Shown one piece after another: positions 44,524 through 53,844 of a stretch of DNA of 64,000 bases; position 1 is the first letter of the stretch; every line of letters starts with the position of its first letter. Position numbers and translations under genes: made by a program. This DNA comes from Marinilabiliales bacterium (GTDB lineage Bacteria; Bacteroidota; Bacteroidia; Bacteroidales; SZUA-534), in the NCBI GenBank assembly GCA_003512955.1, contig DOTG01000047.1, forward strand, positions 67,309 to 131,308, in the 5' to 3' direction. The notes under the pieces are model-generated. The model saw only the letters and a list, made by a program, of their open reading frames with translations, was not told where the DNA came from and searched no databases.

Positions 44524-46059
44524 ATGAAAAGAAAAATTTACACCCTGATTTTTAGTTGTGTTATAGGTTTAACCTATGGACAGACTGGATCTGAATTTGG
44601 TCCAAAAGATGTACTGCTTTGCGATTTTGAAGATATTAATTTAGTTGTATTGGACAGTTTATGGACTGATAGCACCATGGTTACGGCTATCACAACTCCA
44701 AGCGGGAACATTTCGATTGCTGATAATCCTTTTCCGTTAGAAAATGAAAGTCCATTGGCTGCAAAATATATTCGGCCTGAAGGTTCTTATAAGTCAGTAT
44801 TTTTGCGGTTCAATAAATCAATCACCCTTTCACAAACACCATACTTGCAGGTACAGGTTTATCCGGTTGCAGGTAAATCACCAATATCATCAAAAGTAAG
44901 CATCACGTTGTTAAATGATAGAGGCGAAATTGTTTCCGGAGGTGCTACAATGGAAAACCTTCCGCAGGATGAATGGACAACCGTTACTGCATTTCTAGGT
45001 AAATTTAAATCTTCTGATTTATACAATACCATACAAATTACCATTAATGCTGATGATTCTTTATCAATGCTGGGTGGTACAGAATATTATATTGACCAGA
45101 TTGGCTTTAAAGCCCCAGAAGACGGTGTTGAATTGCCTTCGACAATTTTTTATGAAACTTTTGGCATGTATAATGACCCCTGGCAAAAAGGTGAGGTTGA
45201 GGGACAGTTTAGTTTTCCAAATGCAGATGGAACAGGTGTTGTTGGGCCAGGTGAGGTCGGGACTGCAGAAGCTTACGCATCAATTGGAGGATTTACTTCG
45301 GGCATTCCGTTTACTTTTAAAGATGTGCAAGCAGATACTGCGGCAGCATTAATTGCACGTACATGGGGCATGAGTTCTAAATATGAAGGTGCTTCAAGTA
45401 ATGGAAGGATACAATTCATTAGTTACAAACCAGGAACCTTGGCCACAGGTGATATGGATGTTAAAGGTAATACTGATTTTGTTTTAAGCTTTGGGATTGG
45501 TACACAGACATGGTGGCCCTACAACAGCGAAATTGCCAATGCCAGGCCAAAAGTTGAAATTTCAGTTGATGGGGGTAATTTTTATGAAATATCCAGTAAT
45601 AGTACATTCCTTCAATTTACCGGCAATGTGGTGGACTTGGGGTGGGGACCTATGGAGGAATTTGAAGACCAAATATTTGTAATGGTTGAATATCCTTTTA
45701 CAACCATCGAAGGTACACCCCTTGATTCAGCCAATACCATTAACTTGCGGATGAGTTATAAATCCGGGACAGATTTTTGGATTGATGATTTATGGTTATC
45801 GGCAGAAACTATCGGCGGTGGTTCAGCAGTAAGATATAATAAAGCTGAAACTTTTAATGTTTATCCTAATCCTGCAACTAGCTACATTAATGCTGAAAAT
45901 GCACAAAGTGTTTGCATTTCCGATATGAGCGGACGTGTTGTTATGCAGGCAAAAAATGTAGAGGATATGATTGATGTTAGTGCCTTGCAAAACAGTATTT
46001 ATATTATTAAAGTACAGATAGATGGCCATGAAAAAGTTGGCAAATTTATCAAACAATAA
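44524..46059 (+). CDS. T9SS-exported surface protein, probable glycan-binding partner of the locus
   Basis: The ATG at 44524 is used; the longer frame starts at a TTG. The 511 residues have a signal peptide (to about YGQ), two beta-sandwich-like regions (about 25-190 and 205-430) and a T9SS type A C-terminal domain (NVYPNPATSYINAEN, ISDMSGRVV, NSIYIIKVQI). It occupies the slot where SusE/SusF or SGBP lipoproteins usually follow susD, but it uses T9SS rather than a lipid anchor. The glycan-binding role is inferred from position; I do not recognise a CBM family. Confidence 0.75.
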   Translation: MKRKIYTLIFSCVIGLTYGQTGSEFGPKDVLLCDFEDINLVVLDSLWTDSTMVTAITTPSGNISIADNPFPLENESPLAAKYIRPEGSYKSVFLRFNKSITLSQTPYLQVQVYPVAGKSPISSKVSITLLNDRGEIVSGGATMENLPQDEWTTVTAFLGKFKSSDLYNTIQITINADDSLSMLGGTEYYIDQIGFKAPEDGVELPSTIFYETFGMYNDPWQKGEVEGQFSFPNADGTGVVGPGEVGTAEAYASIGGFTSGIPFTFKDVQADTAAALIARTWGMSSKYEGASSNGRIQFISYKPGTLATGDMDVKGNTDFVLSFGIGTQTWWPYNSEIANARPKVEISVDGGNFYEISSNSTFLQFTGNVVDLGWGPMEEFEDQIFVMVEYPFTTIEGTPLDSANTINLRMSYKSGTDFWIDDLWLSAETIGGGSAVRYNKAETFNVYPNPATSYINAENAQSVCISDMSGRVVMQAKNVEDMIDVSALQNSIYIIKVQIDGHEKVGKFIKQ

Positions 46060-46120
46060 TCATTGCCTAATAAGGGTTTCAATTTGATTACCTTTTTGGG
46101 GACAAGAATTGATTGAATGG

Positions 46121-46152
46121 GGTCTGGCTGTTTTGGCAGCCGGACCTTTTTT
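46121..46152 (+). terminator. Terminator of the SusCD operon
   Basis: GGTCTGGCTG and CAGCCGGACC pair over 10 bases (one G-U) with a 6-base loop and a following T-run. Confidence 0.85.
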
Positions 46153-46803
46153 GGAACGACCTCAGTTTTATGTATGAAATTTGACAGGCATTTTAATTGT
46201 TACACTTGGGAATCATTGTTGTCCGGTAAAACTTTAATCAAAAACCTGGTTTTGATTAGTTCTACTTTACGACTTTAAAAATGGAAAAAGAAGATTGATC
46301 TCATTTTATATACCACACCTGCCGATAGCTATCGGCACCCTGAAATTATAGGGGGAGTTTAGAGCTACAAAATTTAAAATCTAGTAGCTTGTAGTAATCG
46401 GAGGATTCTCCTTTGCTTGCAGGGGAAGATGTCCGATAGGCAGATGGGCACAATAATAAGAGTGTAAAGTAGAATTAGTTTGTCGAATCCTACGGGATAA
46501 TTTTTCTATCAGGATTAAGCTTTACCTTATTCCCGCAAGTCGTAGTACGACTATATTGAAAAGAAGTATTTTAATCAATACAGTAACCGATGATTTAGTG
46601 AAGCCGCGCCGCAACTAAATATCGCACATTCCCTAAAGTAATAGACATTTACTAGTTTTTCAGCAGGCCCTAAATAGTTTCAAATAAAAACTATGAAATA
46701 GCCATAAGCAACAAATTGCATGCAAACAGCAGATGTTTATTTATGGAGTTTCTCCCGTAAAGCGGGATAACCTTGATATAAAAAATAAAAATAGACACCT
46801 GAA
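46153..46803. other. Gene-free region between convergent operons
   Basis: About 650 bases with no ORF. It contains a short perfect palindrome GCCGATAGCTATCGGC at 46321-46336 and several short CCC/GGG-rich imperfect repeats. No gene or terminator for the - strand operon is obvious. It may hold degraded sequence. Confidence 0.4.
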
Positions 46804-49800
46804 TTATTTTCCATTATTTAAGCTCCGCAGGTATTCCGATGGGGATATGCCAAATTCATGCTTAAAGTTAATGGTGAACCTTTTGGGTGAACTATAGCCA
46901 ACAGAATAAGCTACTTCTGCTATTTGTAACTGGCTTTTCTCTAATAGTTGCCGTCCCCGTTTCAGACGTATTGTCCTTATAAATTCTAATGGGCCTTTTC
47001 CGGTGATGTGCATCAGTTTTTTATATAAATGGCTTCGGCTTAGCCCTACAGCAGAGCTGAGTTCTTCAACCGAGAACTCCGGATTCTCAATATTTTCTTC
47101 GGTAACTTTTATTGCCTTCTCGATAAGTTGTTCATCTAACGATGTTATTGTAATTTCACTGGGGGATACATCCATCTTTTGGCTAAATGACAGGTGGCAC
47201 TTCTCCCTCCATTCCAGAAACTTGCGGATGCGCAACTTCAATAGGTTGAAATTGAAAGGTTTGGTTATATAATCATCGGCACCTAATTCCAACCCTTCTA
47301 TTTTATATTCTTCGGCGGTACGGGCTGTTAGCAGTATTACTGGTATATGCGATAGATGTATGTCTGTTTTTATCCGGTTGCAGAGCTCGGTCCCATTCAT
47401 TATCGGCATCATCACATCGCTTATCACGATATTCACGTCGTTATCGTGAAGAAGTTCCAAGGCTTCTTGTCCATTATAGGCAATTAACAAAGTATATTCG
47501 TCCGATAGGCTATCGGCCATAAATTCACAAAACTCTTTGTTGTCATCAACAAAGAGCAATACCGGGTTGGCAGGAATATCCGGGGTGTCGGGTTCTTCCA
47601 GCATCTCTTCGTCTTTTATGTATTCCGTTATGAGTTTTTCAGCAATGTCGGTTTCCTGAATTGGGAGTTTAATGGTAAAAATACAACCATGAGGTTCATT
47701 ATCGGTAACATTAATAGAGCCTCCATGCATAATAGCATACTCGCTTGCAATGTGCAGGCCAATCCCGCTACCGGTTTTTTCTTGTTTTTGCGGAGATTGG
47801 TAGAACCGTTCAAAAACATGATATTTCTCTGATTCGCTAATTCCTGGCCCGGTATCTGAAATACTGATAAATACTGAGTCTTTTGATTGGTATATATTTA
47901 CATCAATTTTACCACCATCGGGAGTATATTTGAACGCGTTGGAAAACAGGTTAGATAGTATCCTCTGCACTTTGTAGGGATCGAAGTGCATCGAAAGGCT
48001 TTCTGTTTGGTGCGAAAAGGTGAACTTAATGCCACGCTCGGTTGCATAAGATAAGAAAGGTGCACATGTTTCATCAATAAAGCTAACCATGTCACCTGTT
48101 TGCGGGCGCAATGATTCGGCTCCTACATCGAGCTTGCGGAAGTCTAACAATGAATTAATTAATTGAAGCAATTGTTCGGCATTTTTATGTGCAATGTTTA
48201 ACTTTTTTCGTAACCCTTCTTCCAAACTGCCATTTAAGATCGTTTGTAGCGGTGTTATGATAAGTGTAAGCGGGGTGCGCAAATCGTGGCTAATATTGGT
48301 GAAAAACCTTAATTTCATTTCATTAAGATTCGCTTCTTTCTCATGCTCCAATTGTATCCTTTGCCGTTCGATCCTGATATAATGTTGTTTTTTAAAACGA
48401 TAGATAAAGAAAAGCACAAGAGCGGCAATAAGTATATAATATGATACATACGCCCACCATGATAAATAAAGCGGAGGTTTTACTGTAATATCAAGAACAG
48501 TAGCTTCTTCATTCCAAACCCCATCGCTGTTGCAGGCTTTTATCTGGAGTTTGTAACTACCGGGGTTTAGTGATGAAAACTCTATTTTGTTCCCTTGGGC
48601 CGGCAACCATTGATCGTTAAATCCTTTAACTTTATAAGCATACTTAACTTTGTCGGCGTTTAGCAAATCGCAGGTTGTGAATTGTAACGAGATTAATTTA
48701 TCTTTATTGCTGAATACCAGTGAATTGGTTTGTTCCATGGGGCGTCCCAGCAATTTGTTTCCGTTGTATATTGAATCTATCTGGATGCTTTTATTGCCCA
48801 CGCCCAGCCCGGTAAAAACAACTTTTGATATAGGCTGGTTCTTTTCGGCCATTTTATTTGGATTTGCAATGGTATATCCCTCCGTTCCACCTAAAAGGAT
48901 ATCGCCGTTGCGACGTTTGTAAATGGCATGGCCGTTAAAATAGTTATCCTTAAGCCCGTCTTTTGTGAAGAAATTTTTAATTGATATTCGTAGGATACCC
49001 TGTGCACCTCGGTTTACCGTTAGAACCGATAAACCGTTGCTTGTGGTAACCCAGGTATTCCCATAGTTATCGCTGATGATGTCCCGTATGATATTATCGC
49101 ATAGGCCATTTTTTTTGTCGAGGTAATAAAGTGTGTCGTTTTTTAAATCCCATAAAGTCAGCCCTTGATTGTGACCCAGCCAAACACAATCATTTCCATC
49201 TTTATAGGTAGTGAAAACAAACATTTGCTTAAATTTTTGAGTTTCCTTTTTATTTCCATAATACATGACTTTACTCCGGGTTATAATGTCAATAGTGCAA
49301 AGCCCGTATGCAGTGCCAACATATAGTTTATCGCCCCCGTCATAAAACATATCATAAGTAAACCCAATCTCGTTGATGGTAATAATTGGCGAATCAAGGT
49401 TTTTGTTATCAGCGGGCAAACATTGTATTCCTCCGCCAAGGCTGCATATCCACAAATTACCATAACGGTCTTCGGCTAAGCTCCATATATTGTCGTTGGT
49501 TAAATTGCTGTTGTTTTTTGTATAATTGCTAAAAACCCCATCTTTATAATAAAACAGGCCGTTTAAATAGGTTCCTGCCCAGATTCCGCCTTTTTGATCT
49601 TCGAGCAAGGATACTATTGCATAATTGGGTATTGGCAGTTTCCGGATATTATTTCCAGACTTTTTATCCTGGTATAGCCCATTTCCATCGGTACCCAACC
49701 AAACATTGCCCTGCTGGTCTTCTAAAATGGTATTTACATCCTTGCAATCAGGGTGTTCAATATTTATAAAATTTTGAAAACTTTCATGGTAAAACGAAAT

Positions 49801-50814
49801 CCCCTTCTTGCTGTGCCCAATCCATATTACTCCACTGCTGTCCCGGTAAAGGCATCCCACATTGTTGGATGCAATGGTAGAGTTTGTCCATGGGTTGTGT
49901 AGGAGATTTGTAAAGGTATCATTATCCCTGTCGTAAATAAACAATCCTTCATGATCGGTACCTATCCAGATGTGGCCATTCCCATCGTCGGTTATACTCG
50001 ATATTATATTGGATTTTGCTTTTATTGATGAACTTAATATCATTTTTCTCCATTCGGAATCCGGGCCTTTTTTGTAATATATCCAATCAGGTATGTTCGT
50101 GAAAACCCATAACCCATTATATGAATCAACATAAACTTTATTGAACAAATTATTGATTTCTTTTTTTAAATAGGCAGGGAATTCAATTAATTCCTGGTTC
50201 CCGTTACTTTTGTCTATGCTCCAGAGGAGTCCTGACTTTTGAACGGCAAACAACCGTTGGCCATCGTCGCTTAAACTTATAGCGGTAACATCGTCAATCT
50301 GGGTTTTTATCTCGTAACCCGTATATGTTTTGCTATGGCTGTTGTAAACAAATGCTTTTTGTCCGCTTATTACCCAAAAATCTTGTTTTTTATCAACGTA
50401 AACTTTAATATTCTGGCCAACCGGGATTCTTAAATCTTTTAAATAGTTTTGGACATCGCTAATAAAACAATCCTTCTCGCGGTGGTATATCAAGTAGCTA
50501 AACCCCAGGTTTATCCATATATTCCCCAAACCATCTTCATTTAAACCCATAATATCATTTGAAGTTAATGAATTTGGCATTTCCGGTTGTGAGGAATATA
50601 CTTTAAAACCATAGCCATCGTACCTGTTTAACCCCGATTCGGTACCTATCCACAAAAAGCCATAACTATCTTTCAAAAAGGTTTTAACAGAATTATTGGA
50701 AAGCCCGTTTTCAGTTTTTAAATGATGGAAATTATAGGAAGGCAGTGCAATAGTGTGAAAATATCCTGCTATAATTAAAATTAGCGTATAAAAAAACCTA
50801 TTAAATTGTCTCAT
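46804..50814 (-). CDS. Hybrid two-component system regulator of the polysaccharide locus
   Basis: The 1336 residues combine a signal peptide, a periplasmic two-propeller sensor of repeated WIGT/GLWxxT-type blades (about 25-690), a Y_Y_Y domain (about 700-770), one TM helix (about 780-805), HisKA with the phosphorylated His in ISHDLRTPL (about 841), HATPase_c (GTGSGIGLHI-like SGIGLHIASEYA), a receiver with Asp in ISDVMMP (about 1131) and a C-terminal AraC HTH (about 1230-1336). All catalytic residues are present. Such HTCS proteins bind an oligosaccharide breakdown product directly and activate the adjacent sus operon. Confidence 0.95.
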   Translation of the reverse strand: MRQFNRFFYTLILIIAGYFHTIALPSYNFHHLKTENGLSNNSVKTFLKDSYGFLWIGTESGLNRYDGYGFKVYSSQPEMPNSLTSNDIMGLNEDGLGNIWINLGFSYLIYHREKDCFISDVQNYLKDLRIPVGQNIKVYVDKKQDFWVISGQKAFVYNSHSKTYTGYEIKTQIDDVTAISLSDDGQRLFAVQKSGLLWSIDKSNGNQELIEFPAYLKKEINNLFNKVYVDSYNGLWVFTNIPDWIYYKKGPDSEWRKMILSSSIKAKSNIISSITDDGNGHIWIGTDHEGLFIYDRDNDTFTNLLHNPWTNSTIASNNVGCLYRDSSGVIWIGHSKKGISFYHESFQNFINIEHPDCKDVNTILEDQQGNVWLGTDGNGLYQDKKSGNNIRKLPIPNYAIVSLLEDQKGGIWAGTYLNGLFYYKDGVFSNYTKNNSNLTNDNIWSLAEDRYGNLWICSLGGGIQCLPADNKNLDSPIITINEIGFTYDMFYDGGDKLYVGTAYGLCTIDIITRSKVMYYGNKKETQKFKQMFVFTTYKDGNDCVWLGHNQGLTLWDLKNDTLYYLDKKNGLCDNIIRDIISDNYGNTWVTTSNGLSVLTVNRGAQGILRISIKNFFTKDGLKDNYFNGHAIYKRRNGDILLGGTEGYTIANPNKMAEKNQPISKVVFTGLGVGNKSIQIDSIYNGNKLLGRPMEQTNSLVFSNKDKLISLQFTTCDLLNADKVKYAYKVKGFNDQWLPAQGNKIEFSSLNPGSYKLQIKACNSDGVWNEEATVLDITVKPPLYLSWWAYVSYYILIAALVLFFIYRFKKQHYIRIERQRIQLEHEKEANLNEMKLRFFTNISHDLRTPLTLIITPLQTILNGSLEEGLRKKLNIAHKNAEQLLQLINSLLDFRKLDVGAESLRPQTGDMVSFIDETCAPFLSYATERGIKFTFSHQTESLSMHFDPYKVQRILSNLFSNAFKYTPDGGKIDVNIYQSKDSVFISISDTGPGISESEKYHVFERFYQSPQKQEKTGSGIGLHIASEYAIMHGGSINVTDNEPHGCIFTIKLPIQETDIAEKLITEYIKDEEMLEEPDTPDIPANPVLLFVDDNKEFCEFMADSLSDEYTLLIAYNGQEALELLHDNDVNIVISDVMMPIMNGTELCNRIKTDIHLSHIPVILLTARTAEEYKIEGLELGADDYITKPFNFNLLKLRIRKFLEWREKCHLSFSQKMDVSPSEITITSLDEQLIEKAIKVTEENIENPEFSVEELSSAVGLSRSHLYKKLMHITGKGPLEFIRTIRLKRGRQLLEKSQLQIAEVAYSVGYSSPKRFTINFKHEFGISPSEYLRSLNNGK

Positions 50815-51049
50815 CTTTAGATCCGTTCAGCTTATTATTAATGGTTAAGTTAGCAATTTTTTTTCACATCGATCTTCATTTTATAGCTTAAAACCCGCAG
50901 GTAATTGTTGATTAGCAAATGGCCAAGGTTTGACTGACAAGCTGCGGATGCAGACAAATTCCTGGTTACTAAATAGTCATGCCCTGACTTACGGAATCAA
51001 GGTTTAGCATGAAAAGTTGATGAAACTGGATGAAGAACACCTCTACATA

Positions 51050-52225
51050 TTATTCTTTAGTCTGGTACATAGAATCTACAACCCTCATTCCTTGCATGAT
51101 AGCATTTACAACCCCCTTATTGAGTATTTCGCCCGTACTGCGGTTAAATAGTCCTCCGGGTGTATCCCAGCAAATAGGGATTAACCCTTTTTCGGTGGCC
51201 GATTGTACCACATACCGATAATAATATTCTACCGATATATTGTTAAGAGCCTGGTCCGATGGTGGATTTAGTTTCCGTTTGTATGCTCCAAATTCGCCAA
51301 TAATTACGGGGATTCCTTTATCAACAAATTTTGATTTCATATAACCGAAGTATCTTTCCACATCGCTTTCTTCGCCCCAAGTGGCATTACGTGTGGTATC
51401 GGTTGTAGAGTGATTGCCTTTTCCCCAATAGTAGAACATTTTGCCCCAATCGGCATCTTTATCCATGAGACAGAACTGGTATGGAGTGTAATAATGGACT
51501 TCAGCCATTAAACGGTCGGCTATTTGGTCTGTAGGCATGGTATTCATGTATTTATTGGTATTATCTATATCAGTTGATGGCCCCTGGACAATAAGGGTAC
51601 GCGAACTATTGTTTCCTCCGGTTGCCCGCACAGCGTCAATAAAGGTTTGGTGGTAAGTCATTAAAACTGACACTGAGGCGGTGTCATGGGCATTGGGTTC
51701 ATTGGCCCCGGCAAAAAGCAGGTGTTCGTTATAATCATTAAAATAATTGGCAATCTGGGTCCAATAAGCATGCTGCCTTTTATTCACAATGTCCTGATTG
51801 GCTTTGTTTACCCTGTTTTCCAGCCATCCTTTGTCCCAGTGCATGTTTAATATTACATACAAACCGTCTTTAATGCAATAGTCAACCACCTCTTTCACAC
51901 GGGCAATCCAGGCTTTATCAATAACACTGGCAATTGTATCGGAATGGCAGAACCACGCTACAGGGATGCGTACCGTATTAAACCCGGCAGATTTTACCGA
52001 ATCAATGAGTTGTTGTGAGGTATGGCCTGCCCCCCAGGCATCTTCTCCGCAGACAGCCTCAAGGGTGTTGCCCAGGTTCCACCCAACTTTCATTTGATCG
52101 GCAACCTGCTGTGCTGTTGGTAACTGCGCTTTCACATTAACTGACATGAGTAGCGCGCATGCAACAATTATAAAATGGGAATCTTTCTTAAGTGTTTGAG
52201 GTAATAAAGTGAAATGTTTTTTCAT
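51050..52225 (-). CDS. GH5 family endo-beta-glucanase
   Basis: The 391 residues have a signal peptide (cleavage near VKAQ), then a TIM barrel with VGWNLGNTLEAV, NTVRIPVAW, ILNMHWDKGW, the acid/base Glu in GANEPN (about 175), HYYTPY, and the nucleophile Glu in IIGEFGA (about 310). The layout is close to subfamily GH5_4, which includes xyloglucanases and licheninases; subfamily is inferred. It probably cuts the backbone in the periplasm or at the surface. There is no lipobox and no T9SS domain. Confidence 0.9.
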   Translation of the reverse strand: MKKHFTLLPQTLKKDSHFIIVACALLMSVNVKAQLPTAQQVADQMKVGWNLGNTLEAVCGEDAWGAGHTSQQLIDSVKSAGFNTVRIPVAWFCHSDTIASVIDKAWIARVKEVVDYCIKDGLYVILNMHWDKGWLENRVNKANQDIVNKRQHAYWTQIANYFNDYNEHLLFAGANEPNAHDTASVSVLMTYHQTFIDAVRATGGNNSSRTLIVQGPSTDIDNTNKYMNTMPTDQIADRLMAEVHYYTPYQFCLMDKDADWGKMFYYWGKGNHSTTDTTRNATWGEESDVERYFGYMKSKFVDKGIPVIIGEFGAYKRKLNPPSDQALNNISVEYYYRYVVQSATEKGLIPICWDTPGGLFNRSTGEILNKGVVNAIMQGMRVVDSMYQTKE

Positions 52226-52697
52226 TTTAAATTAGATAAATAGTCATTAACGTATTTTAAATAAATCTGATCAATACTTTTGCTAATGCCCTTTACTTTT
52301 GATGCGGTTGTTTCACTAAGTTCAGGGCAAGGGTACTTAAAAACGGCATTGAAAAAGATTAATAGTAAAAGTACCGCATTTTCCTTAAATATAGAAGAAC
52401 GTTATGTTTTCAGTTAGGGGCAACGATGTATTATCTTTCAGTTCAAACGCATCTAAAATCCCGAAAGGATTTAACCTGCCAGCGGGCAGGCTTGAATGAG
52501 CGGCGATCCCGATTGCTATTGAGTGAAGTGCAAGTAATAGCCCCAATTTAAAACACGGGATATATGAATTTGGGATATAAAAACGGCGCACATTGTGATA
52601 ATTCATTGAAATTATGAAGAAATCATGCTCCGAAAATGTAAAATAGCCGCATTGTCTAATCAAGATACACCAAAGACCAATTGGCTTGTTATTTCAC
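52226..52697. other. Gene-free gap upstream of the GH5 gene
   Basis: About 470 bases. It contains a short palindrome CCTGCC-AGCG-GGCAGG (52477-52492). A TACTTTTG lies on + near 52276, but no + gene follows. I see no coding capacity and no exact - strand -7 element. Confidence 0.4.
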
Positions 52698-53828
52698 TTA
52701 TTTTTTAACCACTTTTATGCATTGGCTGCCAATTGCCAGCGTATAAGTGCCTGCTGAAAGCATACTGATGTCTATCGAGTCCCGGCCATTCTTTATTTGA
52801 CCTGGCAACACAGATTTCCCCGCTAAATCGGAAATCGAGAAACCGGCATTTGCACTTTGATCATCGAAAAGAACATTCACAACGTCAAACGCAGGGTTGG
52901 GAAAAACCTTAATTCCGGTGACTGCTGTCCTGAAATCTATTCCGTTTAGCGACACAGTCAGTTCCTTCGATACCATGCGGGTTTTGTTATTAGCGCTTAA
53001 TTTAACGGAAACTTTATAATTGCCCGATTCGGTAACAGACATGTCTTTTAGTTTTCCTCCTTTATCAGAACCAACCGGTATCCCGTTTTAAGTACTATTG
53101 AAAATCATGGTCATCGGGGGCTATAACTTTTCCGTTTGCAAATGTTACCTCTGGTTTCTGCATTAAAAGCATTTCTTTAACCTTTGCCGCAATTTTTCCG
53201 GCTCCGGCAACCGAAGGATGCACACCGTCGGCAAGATACCATTCAGGCCTGATGCTGTCAAACTCAGTATAAAGATCGATCAGCCCCAAACCCATTTCCA
53301 AAGCCTTTCCTTTATTTTTGGATTCACCTTGTCCTTAATGTCGGAATTAAAAATATCCCAGCTCGTGTTTTCACCGGGGATAAGCAGGCAAATCCATATT
53401 TCGGGCTTCGATGATAGGTTTTGAAACGACTGCACCATTGCCGTGTAATCTTTTTTGTAATCAGCACTTAACCAATTCCAAAGCCAGCGCTTGGAATCGT
53501 TGGTTCCCAGCTTAAGTATCATCTGATTCGGATTAGAGGCGAGTGCATTTTTGTACAACTGGGAATCTCAGTAAGAATAACCACTGCCTTTCAGCGTTGT
53601 CCGGCCACTGTCGCCGAAGTTGCCTACCGCCCAGTTGGTTGATCCCAGCAAGGTGCGCAACTGGCCCGGATAGCTCTGGTTGTATGGATCCGACAGTTCG
53701 TAGCCATAGGTAATGCTGTTGCCAGCGCAAGATATTTTCTGTTTTTGTGCCGACACTGACAAGGAAGTCAAAGCGAACGCCATCATTGCGATTACTATGA
53801 CCGACCAATAGAATTTTGTTTGTTTCAT
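52698..53828 (-). pseudogene. Broken SGNH/GDSL esterase with Ig-like and T9SS domains
   Basis: Joined across lesions, this would encode about 375 residues: a signal peptide, an SGNH hydrolase, an Ig-like segment and a T9SS C-terminal domain (VFPNPAFDVV, LSAGTYTLAI). The catalytic Ser (GNSITYG), Asn (LGTND) and Asp-x-x-His (DGVHPS) all survive. Four lesions break it: TGA at 53568-53570 where SYWDSQ is expected, a one-base loss near 53304-53312, TAG at 53095-53097 where FQWYLNG is expected, and one extra A near 53086-53089. It was probably an exported carbohydrate esterase of this locus. Confidence 0.85.
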
Positions 53829-53844
53829 TTAGTATTTATATTCA

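Noticed and set aside
52385..52663. 92-residue - strand frame before the GH5 gene
   Set aside because: No domain or signal; it includes a palindrome and looks like noncoding DNA.
53568..53570. UGA in the SGNH frame as recoding (Trp or selenocysteine)
   Set aside because: Other genes in the window end with TGA normally, a TAG and two frameshifts also break the frame, and the residue is not at the active site.
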